Below are positions 1 through 7,812 of a stretch of DNA of 9,508 nucleotides, piece after piece (within the stretch, counting starts at the first letter, position 1; every line of letters starts with the position of its first letter). Source of the stretch: Spirosoma fluviale (GTDB lineage Bacteria; Bacteroidota; Bacteroidia; Cytophagales; Spirosomataceae); assembly GCA_945860325.1 (NCBI GenBank), contig CAMARL010000061.1, forward strand, positions 1-9,508. Reading direction: 5' to 3'. Made by a program: the position numbers and the translations under genes. The notes under the pieces are model-generated. The model was not told the origin of the DNA, ran no database searches, and was given only the letters and a program-made list of their open reading frames with translations.

Positions 1-32
1 GTACGATATCCCGCTATTATGTATGCATTCAT
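1..32 (-). CDS. fadA: Thiolase (acetyl-CoA acyltransferase), N-terminal fragment
   Basis: Only the first ten complete codons lie in the window; the gene runs off the left edge. The reverse strand reads MNAYIIAGYR from an ATG at 32-30. This is like the start of thiolase-family acetyl-CoA acyltransferases, where an xAYIxxGxRTxxG stretch opens the first beta strand. Thiolases perform the last step of beta-oxidation, cleaving 3-ketoacyl-CoA with CoA to give acetyl-CoA. The start is 12 bases after the stop of the FadN-type gene, on the same strand, which is the fadN-fadA order known from the Bacillus fadNAE operon. The identification rests on a short motif plus context, so the family is likely but the subtype is open. 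The active-site cysteine and histidine lie outside the window. Confidence 0.7.
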   Translation of the reverse strand, partial: MNAYIIAGYR

Positions 33-44
33 GTTCGTAATTGA

Positions 45-2450
45 TTAATTTCTTAAAGGTTTTCCGCCACTTAATAGGCTTCCGATTCTGTCCATGGTTT
101 TTTGTTCTCCAGTCAACGATAAAAATGCCTCGCGCTCAAGATCCAATAAATATTGTTCGGTGACTTGTTGGGGTGCATCCAAATCACCCCCACAAATAGC
201 AAAGGCTAATTTATTTCCAATCAATGCATCATGTTCCGAAATATATCGGCCCATCAACATCCCCTGAATTCCTGCTTTGAATAAAGCCAAACCTTGCTTG
301 CCCTCAACCCAGACATCACTTCGGCGATTTTTTTGCACATATCCAGCTTCCGCTAATAAGATGGCTTCTTTTTTTGCCTCACTAATTACTTGGCTTCGGT
401 TTAACACAATGCGATCCTGCGTTCTCAAATAGTTCAATTCCAAAGCCTCATACGCGGAAGTACTTACTTTCGCTGTCGCGATATTCATGAAGGCTTGTTG
501 GAGTCGGTTCAACTCCACATCCCCCGTTCTCCGCGCATCTCCCATTCTCAAAGCCATCTCTTTTGTTCCACCACCCGCTGGGATTAAACCTACGCCCACT
601 TCCACTAAACCCATATACAATTCTGAATGGGCAACGATTTTGTCGGCATGGAGATTAATTTCGCAACCACCGCCTAAAGCTAAGGTATGCGGCGCCACCA
701 CCACCGGAATGCTGGAATAGCGAACGCGCATCATAGATTCTTGGAACGTGGCAATCATCTGGTTCACCTCGTCGAATTTCTTCTCGATCCCAAACATGTA
801 CAACATGCCTAAATTCGCACCCGCCGAAAATGCTTCGTTCGATTCATTCCCAATGACCAAACCACGAAAATCTTTTTCCGCCGTTTCAATGGCATGGGCG
901 AGACCTTCGAGTACACCTTGGCCCATCGTATTCATTTTCGAATGGAATTCTAAACCTACGATGCCATCACCTAAATCGATGATATGGGCATCGTCGTTTT
1001 TAAATATCGTGTTCGTCGGTTTTAATATTTGTAAAGAAATTTGCTTTTCTTGGCCTGGGATGGCTTGATAGCTTTTGCTGGCCCATTCATAATAGAGACG
1101 TTTTCCACCTTCCGTTTTGTAGAAAGTTGAGTGGCCGAGGGCCAACATTTCATTCACCCATGGCGCCGGGTTTAAGCCTAATTCAGCCATCATCGCATTT
1201 GCCTTTTCGACGCCGATAGCATCCCAAGTTTCGAATACGCCCATTTCCCAACCAAAACCTGCACAAATGGCTTGGTCAATCTTAACCAAATCATCCGCGA
1301 TTTCAGGTACGCGATTGGATGCGTAGCGGAAACCATCTAAGATTGTTTTGCGGTAAAATTCACCGGCTAAATCCTGGCCTGCTAAAAGAAGCGCAAAGCG
1401 ATCGGCCAATTGATCTACAGCTTTCGAGCGTTCCAGCGTTTCAAAGGAAACTCGCTGTGCCGCCCGATATTCAAACGTCTGTAAATCCAAACTTAAGATG
1501 ACCGTTTTCCCTGTTGGGTCTTTAGTCTTTTTATAAAATCCCTGGCCGGTTTTATCTCCAAGCCATTTGTTGTCCATTAATTTTTGCATCATCGAAGGCA
1601 ATTCGAAAATCGATTTGCTTTCATCTTCTGTCAAAGCAGCCAATAAATTATTCGCTACATGAACGGTGGTATCTAAACCAACCACATCGGAAAGTCGGAA
1701 GGTTCCGGATTTCGGTCGGCCTACTACTTTAGATGTTAATTTATCTACTTGCTCGACACTTAATCCTAATTCTTCCACCACTTTCATCGTCTGCATCATG
1801 GAATAAACACCTATGCGGTTGGCGATAAATGCCGGGGTATCTTTACAAAGGACCGTTGCTTTCCCTAATTGCGTTTCGCCATAGGCCAATAAAAATTCAA
1901 CGACCGAGGGATCCGTTTTTGGGGTCGGGATGATTTCTAATAAACGTAAATAACGGGGAGGGTTAAAGAAGTGAGTTCCGCAAAAATGCGCTTGAAAATC
2001 TGCTGAACGGCCTTCCGCCATTAAATGAATCGGTATTCCAGAAGTATTAGAAGTGATTAAAGTTCCTTCTTTCCTGAATTGCTCCACGCGATCGTACAAA
2101 GACCTTTTGATGGCCAAATTCTCTACGACCACTTCCATGATCCAGTCGGCATCCGCGATTCCAGACAAATTATCATCAAAATTTCCTAATTGGATATTCG
2201 CCGCAAATCCGGCTTGGTATAAAGAAGCAGGCTTCGATTTTAATGTTTGTTGGAATGCAAGATTTACAATCCTATTCTTCACCAAAGGGCTTTCAAGAGA
2301 TAAACCCTTCGCTTCTTCTTCTGCATTCAATTCTTTTGGCGCGATGTCTAAAAGAAGTACTTGCACCCCAATATTGGCGAAATGACAGGCTATACGTGAG
2401 CCCATAATTCCTGAGCCTAGTATGGCTACTTTTTTAATTGAACGATTCAT
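45..2450 (-). CDS. fadN: Bifunctional 3-hydroxyacyl-CoA dehydrogenase/enoyl-CoA hydratase (FadN type)
   Basis: This 801-aa cytoplasmic protein should carry out the two middle steps of beta-oxidation: hydration of enoyl-CoA and NAD-dependent oxidation of 3-hydroxyacyl-CoA. The dehydrogenase comes first: a Rossmann motif GSGIMG at residues 12-17, then the catalytic set S137 (NTSG), H160 (GTHFFNPP), E172 and N211, followed by the helical 3HCDH C-terminal region to about 460. A crotonase-fold hydratase domain starts near 490, with oxyanion-hole segments FSAGANLG (541-548) and LGGGCE. Both catalytic glutamates are present, E597 and E617. This order is the reverse of E. coli FadB and matches Bacillus FadN (YusL), including length, so both activities look intact. 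The ATG at 2450 is placed as expected, with the Rossmann strand beginning at residue 7. A thiolase start follows at once. What cannot be told is the preferred acyl chain length. Confidence 0.93.
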   Translation of the reverse strand: MNRSIKKVAILGSGIMGSRIACHFANIGVQVLLLDIAPKELNAEEEAKGLSLESPLVKNRIVNLAFQQTLKSKPASLYQAGFAANIQLGNFDDNLSGIADADWIMEVVVENLAIKRSLYDRVEQFRKEGTLITSNTSGIPIHLMAEGRSADFQAHFCGTHFFNPPRYLRLLEIIPTPKTDPSVVEFLLAYGETQLGKATVLCKDTPAFIANRIGVYSMMQTMKVVEELGLSVEQVDKLTSKVVGRPKSGTFRLSDVVGLDTTVHVANNLLAALTEDESKSIFELPSMMQKLMDNKWLGDKTGQGFYKKTKDPTGKTVILSLDLQTFEYRAAQRVSFETLERSKAVDQLADRFALLLAGQDLAGEFYRKTILDGFRYASNRVPEIADDLVKIDQAICAGFGWEMGVFETWDAIGVEKANAMMAELGLNPAPWVNEMLALGHSTFYKTEGGKRLYYEWASKSYQAIPGQEKQISLQILKPTNTIFKNDDAHIIDLGDGIVGLEFHSKMNTMGQGVLEGLAHAIETAEKDFRGLVIGNESNEAFSAGANLGMLYMFGIEKKFDEVNQMIATFQESMMRVRYSSIPVVVAPHTLALGGGCEINLHADKIVAHSELYMGLVEVGVGLIPAGGGTKEMALRMGDARRTGDVELNRLQQAFMNIATAKVSTSAYEALELNYLRTQDRIVLNRSQVISEAKKEAILLAEAGYVQKNRRSDVWVEGKQGLALFKAGIQGMLMGRYISEHDALIGNKLAFAICGGDLDAPQQVTEQYLLDLEREAFLSLTGEQKTMDRIGSLLSGGKPLRN

Positions 2451-2483
2451 CAGAAATGATATTTGTTTTTAATAGTGTAAATG

Positions 2484-2503
2484 GGCCAACTTATTATTTG
2501 GCC
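2484..2503. promoter_or_regulatory. Perfect inverted repeat GGCCAA-N8-TTGGCC, candidate operator
   Basis: Six-base arms at 2484-2489 and 2498-2503 are exact reverse complements around an 8-base AT-only-but-one spacer. The site sits 34 to 53 bases upstream of the fadN start and covers the predicted -7 box, where a bound repressor could block transcription. TetR- and MarR-type regulators commonly bind such dyads before fatty-acid degradation operons. No regulator gene is present in the window, so the operator role is inference. A small RNA hairpin is the alternative, but the predicted transcription start lies downstream of it. Confidence 0.4.
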
Positions 2504-2515
2504 TGTACAAAACAA
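2486..2515 (-). promoter_or_regulatory. Candidate Bacteroidota-type promoter of the fadN operon
   Basis: On the minus strand TTG (2515-2513) is separated by 19 bases from TAAGTTGG (2493-2486). The Bacteroidota housekeeping consensus is TTTG or TTG near -33 and TAnnTTTG near -7, about 19 to 21 bases apart, so the spacing is right and the -7 box has one mismatch. Transcription would begin near 2481, leaving about 30 bases of leader before the ATG at 2450. This is a match by eye in AT-rich DNA and may be chance. Confidence 0.4.
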
Positions 2516-2610
2516 TGTTTTCTAAAAGCCAGAAAGTAAATATAATTAAAATTTAAAGTGTTATGCAAGCATACTAAATTAAATTTCATAAAACACAATC
2601 AAAATCATAA

Positions 2611-2628
2611 ATACCAAATTAATGGCAT
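2611..2628 (-). terminator. Weak hairpin downstream of gcvP, possible terminator
   Basis: About 30 bases past the gcvP stop the minus strand reads ATGCCA, a 6-base loop, then TGGTAT, pairing over six positions with one G-U wobble. The sequence that follows is T-rich but interrupted by A and G, so this is not a canonical intrinsic terminator. It is the only stem near the gcvP 3' end that I could find. Confidence 0.22.
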
Positions 2629-2654
2629 AGAACGATTAAAAAATGAGTCTGAAT

Positions 2655-5534
2655 CTAGGCATTTTCCACGTAGCTCGAAATCGGCTCGCAGGCGCAAACC
2701 AAATTGCGATCTCCATAGGCTGAGTCTATTCTAGAGACGGTTGGCCAGAATTTCGCCGACTTCACATAGGGCAATGGGAACACCGCTTTTTCTCTAGTAT
2801 AAGGACGAGTCCACTCACCTATTAAAACGATGTTTTGGGTATGTGGCGCATTTTTCAACACATTATTTAGCTTGTCGGCCGTTTCGTTTTCAACTTCCCT
2901 AATTTCTTCTCGGATGCTTAATAAGGCATCACAAAAACGGTCTATCTCGTCTTTATTTTCCGATTCTGTCGGTTCGATCATCAGCGTGCCAGCGACTGGA
3001 AACGATAGGGTAGGCGCATGAAATCCATAATCCATTAATCGCTTCGCAATGTCTTCCGCCTCTACGCCGGCAGATATTTTAAAGGGTCTACAATCGACAA
3101 TCATCTCATGCGCGCAACGGCCTTGAGATCCTGTATACAGAATTTGGAATTCTTTTTCCAAACGTGTTTTGATATAATTTGCATTTAAAATGGCCGTTTC
3201 TGTCGCCCTAGTCAATCCTTCTCCTCCCATCATGGCAATATATGCATATGAGATCGCTAAAATACTAGCAGAACCTACAGGCGCTGCTGAAACGGCACCG
3301 TGCGATTCTGCGGCTACTGAATCAGTCATTACGTGGCCTGGTAAAAAAGGAACTAATTGTTTGGCGACGCCAATAGGCCCCATTCCAGGACCACCGCCTC
3401 CGTGAGGAATACAAAAAGTCTTATGTAAATTTAAATGACATACATCGGCACCGATCGTCGCTGGGGAAGTTAATCCCACCTGAGCATTCATATTCGCACC
3501 ATCCATGTAAACTTGTCCGCCAAAATCATGAATCATTTGGCAAATTTCTTGAATGGCTTCTTCAAAAACACCGTGGGTACTCGGATATGTGACCATTAAG
3601 CAGGCCAAATTATCTTTGTGTTCTTCAGCCTTTGCACGTAAGTCGGCCATATCAATATTGCCGTTAGCATCACAAGCAGTTACGATAACTTTCATGCCCG
3701 CCATCACCGCCGAGGCTGGATTTGTTCCATGTGCCGAAGACGGAATTAGCGCAATATTTCGATGCGAATCACCTCTTGAGGCATGATAAGCGCGAATAAC
3801 CATTAAACCGGCATATTCACCTTGTGCTCCTGAGTTTGGTTGCATCGACATGGCCGCAAAACGGGTAATTTCACATAACCAATCGTTTAATTCCATGATT
3901 AATCGTTGGTACCCGCGCGTCTGATCCCCCGGCGCAAATGGATGAATTTTTCCAAGTTCAGGCCAAGTCACAGGAATCATTTCAGTCGTCGCATTCAATT
4001 TCATCGTACATGAACCTAACGAAATCATGGAATGCACCATGGATAAATCTTTGGATTCCAAGGACTTTAAATAACGCAACATCCCATGTTCTGAATGGTA
4101 TTTATGAAACACTTCATGCGTCATGAATGAGCTCTTACGAGTTAAAGAAGCAGGAATTTGCCAAGCAACGGTTAACTCATCCCCTCCGATGCCATGGTTT
4201 TTGGCTCTTTGGAAAAAGGCTAAAATAGCGACCACATCATCTTCTGAATTTGTTTCGTCGAGGTTGATGCTCAATTTACTCGGGTCATTTTTAAAGTACC
4301 TAAAGTTTCTTTGGGCTTCTTCTGCATAGGCCCTAATTTCTTCCGTTAATTCACCTGTCTGAACCGTTAAGGTGTCAAAATGCTGAGTATTTTCTAAGGT
4401 AAAGCCTAATTTTTTAAGTCCGGCGGCCAGCAATTCTGTCAATCCATAAATTTTTCCAGCGATATTTTTCAATCCTTCTGGTCCATGGTAAATGGCGTAG
4501 GCCGCTGCCATGATGGATAAAAGTACTTGGGCCGTACAAATATTGGAAGTCGCTTTTTCTCTACGAATATGTTGTTCGCGGGTTTGCAAGGCCATTCTTA
4601 AGGCACGATTTCCTTCTGAATCTACCGAAACGCCAATGATCCTTCCCGGAATACTTCTCTTGTATTTTTCTTTTGTGGCAAAAAATGCGGCATGCGGTCC
4701 ACCAAATCCCATGGGAACTCCAAATCGCTGGGAACAACCTACCACAACATCCGCGCCCCATTCTCCCGGAGGAGTTAACAAAGTTAAAGCTAATAGATCC
4801 GCTGCTACAACTACTTGGACATCGTTTTCTTTCGCCGCATCTACTAAATTTTTATAATCAAATACTTCGCCATTGGCCGCCGGATATTGCAACAACATGC
4901 CAAAAAATTTCGTGTCTGTTACATCGACAGCTTGATGATCCCCGACAATAATTTCTATGCCGATAGGCTCTGCACGCGTTTTTAATAGGTCAATCGTTTG
5001 AGGTAAACAAAGGGAAGAAACAAAAAATGCATCGCCCTTTTCGGAAGATTTTTGACCAAACAACATCGTCATCGCTTCTGCGGCAGCCGTTCCTTCGTCG
5101 AGCAAAGAGGCATTGGCTAATTCCATGCCGGTTAGGTCGATGATCAATGTTTGGTAATTTAATAACATCTCCAATCTCCCTTGAGCAATTTCTGCTTGGT
5201 ATGGGGTGTAGGCCGTATACCAAGCCGGATTTTCTAAAATATTTCTTAGAACAACCGTAGGCGTAATGGTGTCATAATAACCTAAACCAATATGACTTTT
5301 AAATACCTTATTATGCCCCATGATTTGTTTAAAATCCCGCAAAAATTCAAACTCAGTTTTCGGATTAGGTAAACGTAATTCATGTGCCAATCTGATCTTA
5401 GAAGGGACAGTTTGATCGATGAGTGTCGCAAGGCTATCGACCCCAATGGTCTTTAACATGGCATTCACATCTTCTTGATTTGAATTATTATGTCTCAATG
5501 AAAAATCTTCTCGGTATTTGAAATTTGGGTGCAT
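2655..5534 (-). CDS. gcvP: Glycine dehydrogenase (aminomethyl-transferring), P protein of the glycine cleavage system
   Basis: GcvP decarboxylates glycine using pyridoxal phosphate and passes the aminomethyl group to the lipoyl arm of GcvH. From the ATG at 5534 the protein is 959 aa, the usual size of the single-chain (fused alpha/beta) P protein. The N-terminal half includes conserved GLGYYDT (83-89), NPAWYTAYTPYQAE (102-115) and a GFGGPHAAFF segment near 276-285. The C-terminal half includes SCTMKLN (508-514), SSAHGTNPASA (599-609), MDGANMNAQ (677-685) and the cofactor motif LNLHKTF with the Schiff-base lysine K705, followed by the glycine-rich HGGGGPGMGP loop. No frameshift or missing block is seen. 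The reading frame stays open up to a TTG at 5570, but that codon lies inside the predicted -7 box, and the homologous region starts after the ATG. gcvT and gcvH are not adjacent, so the gene appears to stand alone. Confidence 0.97.
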   Translation of the reverse strand: MHPNFKYREDFSLRHNNSNQEDVNAMLKTIGVDSLATLIDQTVPSKIRLAHELRLPNPKTEFEFLRDFKQIMGHNKVFKSHIGLGYYDTITPTVVLRNILENPAWYTAYTPYQAEIAQGRLEMLLNYQTLIIDLTGMELANASLLDEGTAAAEAMTMLFGQKSSEKGDAFFVSSLCLPQTIDLLKTRAEPIGIEIIVGDHQAVDVTDTKFFGMLLQYPAANGEVFDYKNLVDAAKENDVQVVVAADLLALTLLTPPGEWGADVVVGCSQRFGVPMGFGGPHAAFFATKEKYKRSIPGRIIGVSVDSEGNRALRMALQTREQHIRREKATSNICTAQVLLSIMAAAYAIYHGPEGLKNIAGKIYGLTELLAAGLKKLGFTLENTQHFDTLTVQTGELTEEIRAYAEEAQRNFRYFKNDPSKLSINLDETNSEDDVVAILAFFQRAKNHGIGGDELTVAWQIPASLTRKSSFMTHEVFHKYHSEHGMLRYLKSLESKDLSMVHSMISLGSCTMKLNATTEMIPVTWPELGKIHPFAPGDQTRGYQRLIMELNDWLCEITRFAAMSMQPNSGAQGEYAGLMVIRAYHASRGDSHRNIALIPSSAHGTNPASAVMAGMKVIVTACDANGNIDMADLRAKAEEHKDNLACLMVTYPSTHGVFEEAIQEICQMIHDFGGQVYMDGANMNAQVGLTSPATIGADVCHLNLHKTFCIPHGGGGPGMGPIGVAKQLVPFLPGHVMTDSVAAESHGAVSAAPVGSASILAISYAYIAMMGGEGLTRATETAILNANYIKTRLEKEFQILYTGSQGRCAHEMIVDCRPFKISAGVEAEDIAKRLMDYGFHAPTLSFPVAGTLMIEPTESENKDEIDRFCDALLSIREEIREVENETADKLNNVLKNAPHTQNIVLIGEWTRPYTREKAVFPLPYVKSAKFWPTVSRIDSAYGDRNLVCACEPISSYVENA

Positions 5535-5567
5535 AGTTGATTGAAGGAATTTTGTTGAAAAACTTGA

Positions 5568-5602
5568 CAAAAATAATCTTTTTTTAGCGATTTATTTTTC
5601 AA
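5568..5602 (-). promoter_or_regulatory. Candidate gcvP promoter
   Basis: The minus strand carries TATTTTTG at 5575-5568, an exact match to the Bacteroidota -7 box TAnnTTTG. The best upstream element is a TTG at 5602-5600, 24 bases away, which is longer than the usual 19 to 21, so the -33 part is uncertain. Transcription would start near 5563, about 29 bases before the ATG at 5534. The leader is too short for a glycine riboswitch. Confidence 0.45.
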
Positions 5603-5606
5603 TTGT

Positions 5607-5614
5607 TAACTTCG
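5607..5614 (+). promoter_or_regulatory. Candidate -7 box of the M28 peptidase gene
   Basis: TAACTTCG matches the Bacteroidota -7 consensus TAnnTTTG except for one base. The expected -33 TTG about 19 bases upstream is absent; only a T-rich stretch ending in TAG is there. Initiation near 5619 would leave a leader of only about 7 bases to the ATG at 5626 and about 19 to the ATG at 5638, which favours the second start. It overlaps the upstream part of the divergent gcvP promoter. Confidence 0.35.
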
Positions 5615-5625
5615 CCTTTCCAAAA

Positions 5626-7236
5626 ATGTTTTATAAAATGAAAAAATCAACAATCTATTTATTAGCCCTAATTTTGGTGGCTAAATTAATTCCAACAAAT
5701 GTGTTGGCTCAAGGAAATCCAATACCCTTTGCATATAATATCAAGGCTGAAGATTTAAAAAAACACTTGACTTTTTTAGCTTCTGATAGCTTAAAAGGTC
5801 GAAATACAGGTTCCGCCGAACAAAAAGTGGCAGCTAATTATATTGCCGATCATTTTAAGAAGGTAGGTTTAGCACCAGTCCAAGGAAGTTATTTTCAAAA
5901 AGTAGGTTTGGCGAATCGTTCTTGGTCCACTGTGTCATTTTCTTCCCGAGGAAAAAATTATGATTACATGGACCAATTTATGGCTTCGGCTTTGACCCCT
6001 GTGGTTGCCAATTCAAAATTACCCGTCGTATTTGCTGGCTTTGGAGTACAGCAAGGTGCCTACACCGATTTTAGCCAATTAAAAGCTAAAGGGTCTGTGG
6101 TGATCGCGTTTGAAGGGGAGGCTAAAGATGAATCAGGAAATTATGTCCTGTCTGGCACGAAGGATCCTTCTGTTTTTGGCAAAGGAGATGGTTGGAAAGA
6201 AAAATTAAAGAGATCCCAGGCTGCAGGCGCCAAAGGGCTTATTTTAATATCAAGCAAGTCTGAAAAAGATTTTGGAAATGCAATGCGTCAACAACAAATC
6301 ATGTTAAAGCGATATGGTAATGAGCGTATGGTCTTTACAGATGAAGTGGCTGCTGCGAATGAGGCACCAGTTTTAATGATTTCTTCCGTGGTTGCTGCTG
6401 AAATTTTAGGAATATCTGAAGCTGATTTATTAGCTTTTAAATCGGATTTAGTACGCCAGAAAAAATCAGTATCCTCAAAGTTTAAGCCAGCGCCTATTAA
6501 TTTAACGATTGAAAGAACTGAAAAGCCAGTTGACACCTATAATGTCGTAGGTTTTTTAGAGGGAACGGATAAAAAGGATGAAGTCATTGTCATCACCGCG
6601 CATTATGATCACATTGGCGTTTCCGCCGATGGAAAAATTAATAATGGAGCGAATGATGATGGTTCAGGTACTGTGACGGTGATGCAGGTAGCGGAGGCCT
6701 TTGGTCGGGCTGCAGCGGCAGGAAACAAACCTCGCAGAAGTATTTTATTTATGACGGTGACTGGGGAAGAAAAGGGATTGTTGGGTTCTGAATATTACTC
6801 AAATCACCCTTTGTTTCCATTGGAAAATACAGTTTGCGATCTAAATATTGACATGACGGGTCGCCGAGATGAGGGACATGAAGGGAAGCCAGATTATATT
6901 TATGTGATCGGTTCTGATAAATTGTCATCTCAATTGCATAATGTGCTTTTAGAGCAAAACAAAAATCACATGGGCTTGGATTTAGATTTTACTTTTAATG
7001 ATCCCAATGACCCAAATCGTTTTTATTACCGTTCAGACCACTACAATTTCGCAAAGAAAAAAATACCGGTAGCTTTTTTCTTTAATGGGGTTCATGATGA
7101 TTATCATCAGCCGACGGACGATGTGGAAAAGATTGATTTTGACCAAGTACAGAAAATAGGCCGATTGGTATTTTATATGGCTTGGGACATCACAAATCGC
7201 AATGAACGTTTAAAGGTAGATTCAAATAAGCCATAA
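5626..7236 (+). CDS. Secreted M28-family zinc metallopeptidase with PA-like insert
   Basis: The protein (536 aa) is a predicted exported aminopeptidase-type enzyme of MEROPS family M28, probably using two zinc ions. A signal peptide is visible: basic MKK, a hydrophobic stretch to about residue 24 (interrupted by K20), and VLA followed by Q29 as a likely cleavage site. Residues about 125 to 290 resemble the protease-associated domain often inserted in this family (PVVFAGFG, then AAGAKGLILISS). The catalytic domain carries the full ligand set: H326 and D328 in AHYDH, D344 in GANDDGSG, E381/E382 in TGEEKG, D409 in NIDMTGR and H494 in DDYHQPTDD. E381 should be the general base. The ATG at 5638 (MKKSTIYLL) is a good alternative start, giving 532 aa and a more typical signal peptide. 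It is a single gene, divergent from gcvP and closed by a terminator. Substrate preference cannot be read from the sequence. Confidence 0.92.
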   Translation: MFYKMKKSTIYLLALILVAKLIPTNVLAQGNPIPFAYNIKAEDLKKHLTFLASDSLKGRNTGSAEQKVAANYIADHFKKVGLAPVQGSYFQKVGLANRSWSTVSFSSRGKNYDYMDQFMASALTPVVANSKLPVVFAGFGVQQGAYTDFSQLKAKGSVVIAFEGEAKDESGNYVLSGTKDPSVFGKGDGWKEKLKRSQAAGAKGLILISSKSEKDFGNAMRQQQIMLKRYGNERMVFTDEVAAANEAPVLMISSVVAAEILGISEADLLAFKSDLVRQKKSVSSKFKPAPINLTIERTEKPVDTYNVVGFLEGTDKKDEVIVITAHYDHIGVSADGKINNGANDDGSGTVTVMQVAEAFGRAAAAGNKPRRSILFMTVTGEEKGLLGSEYYSNHPLFPLENTVCDLNIDMTGRRDEGHEGKPDYIYVIGSDKLSSQLHNVLLEQNKNHMGLDLDFTFNDPNDPNRFYYRSDHYNFAKKKIPVAFFFNGVHDDYHQPTDDVEKIDFDQVQKIGRLVFYMAWDITNRNERLKVDSNKP

Positions 7237-7256
7237 AGAATTTCAATTTTAATTGG

Positions 7257-7295
7257 ATAGCGTTTGGCGAGAAATTGGTCAAACGCTATTTTTTT
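7257..7295 (+). terminator. Rho-independent terminator after the M28 peptidase gene
   Basis: A perfect 10-base stem, ATAGCGTTTG (7257-7266) with CAAACGCTAT (7280-7289), encloses a 13-base loop and runs directly into seven Ts (7289-7295). It begins 20 bases after the peptidase stop. The convergent VOC gene ends at 7300, so the hairpin fills the whole gap. On the minus strand the sequence after the stem (CCAATTAAAATTG) is AT-rich but without a T tract, so termination from that side would be weaker. Confidence 0.88.
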
Positions 7296-7299
7296 CTAT

Positions 7300-7695
7300 T
7301 CATATTTCATAAAATTCAATGGGCAAATCGTCCGGATCAGCAATGAAAGTAAATTTTTTACCTGTGAATTCATCGATTCGAATGGGTTCTGAATCGATAT
7401 TTACGGTGGCCAATTGGCGCACTGTTTCTTCGATATCTTTCACTTGAAATGCAATGTGCCTTAATCCACAGGCCTCAGGTCTGGAAGTTCTTTTAGGAGG
7501 ATTGGGGAAAGAAAATAGTTCGATGATGTATTGTTCACCCAGCGCCAAATCTAATTTGTAGGAATTTCTGGCTTCTCGGTATACTTCTCGGACAACGCTA
7601 AGGCCTAATTTTTCTGTATAGAATTTTTTCGAAATAGCGTAATCGCTGCAAATAATGGCAATGTGGTGCACGGAGCTTATTCCTAAATTTCCCAT
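7300..7695 (-). CDS. VOC-superfamily metalloenzyme, YaeR/GloA2-like
   Basis: A 131-aa cytoplasmic protein of the vicinal oxygen chelate (glyoxalase/bleomycin-resistance/dioxygenase) superfamily, made of two paired beta-alpha-beta-beta-beta modules. From memory it strongly resembles E. coli YaeR: shared stretches include VHHIAII, DYA, VYREAR, IELFSFP, SRPEACGLRH and FTF-x-x-DPD. The four expected metal ligands are in place: H11, E59, H80 and E127. YaeR-type proteins are often labelled lactoylglutathione lyase, but their real substrate is not established, so glyoxalase I activity should not be assumed. Length is standard and the only suitable start is the ATG at 7695. It lies 128 bases downstream of the sulfatase stop on the same strand; that gap has a weak hairpin, so it may have its own transcript. 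Confidence 0.92.
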   Translation of the reverse strand: MGNLGISSVHHIAIICSDYAISKKFYTEKLGLSVVREVYREARNSYKLDLALGEQYIIELFSFPNPPKRTSRPEACGLRHIAFQVKDIEETVRQLATVNIDSEPIRIDEFTGKKFTFIADPDDLPIEFYEI

Positions 7696-7781
7696 GAATG
7701 AATTTAAAAAAGGTTGATTTCTAAAGAAAACGGAAGCATGGAGAATTCCTTTACTAGGTGCATATTTTGGCAGATTGAATG

Positions 7782-7812
7782 CAAAAAATACGTAAAATAT
7801 TGCCGTTTTTTG
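7782..7812 (-). terminator. Weak AT-rich hairpin between sulfatase and VOC genes
   Basis: Starting 12 bases after the sulfatase stop, the minus strand reads CAAAAAA (7812-7806), a 17-base loop, then TTTTTTG (7788-7782). The stem is almost entirely A-T pairs and would be unstable, although the A-tract/T-tract layout is that of a simple terminator. The rest of the 128-base gap (7696-7823) shows no gene. Confidence 0.25.

Noticed and set aside
748..1068. 106-codon plus-strand frame opposite fadN
   Set aside because: It is antisense to a conserved hydratase domain, its peptide has no recognisable family, and there is no promoter; it is a frame shadow.
4510..4857. 115-codon plus-strand frame opposite gcvP
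   Set aside because: It lies fully antisense to conserved GcvP coding sequence and has low-complexity composition with no known domain.
5535..5563. Glycine riboswitch in the gcvP leader
   Set aside because: The predicted leader is only about 29 bases, with no room for an aptamer and no paired conserved helices.
5564..5569. TTGACA, an E. coli-like -35 box on the plus strand
   Set aside because: No TATAAT-like hexamer follows at about 17 bases, and Bacteroidota sigma factors do not use this consensus.
5535..5570. N-terminal extension of gcvP from a TTG codon
   Set aside because: It overlaps the predicted -7 box and adds residues unlike GcvP; ATG 5534 gives the family length.
7409..7418. Palindrome GCCAATTGGC, sharing half-site bases with the fadN dyad
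   Set aside because: It is inside the VOC coding sequence, lacks the 8-base spacer, and is explained by codon content.
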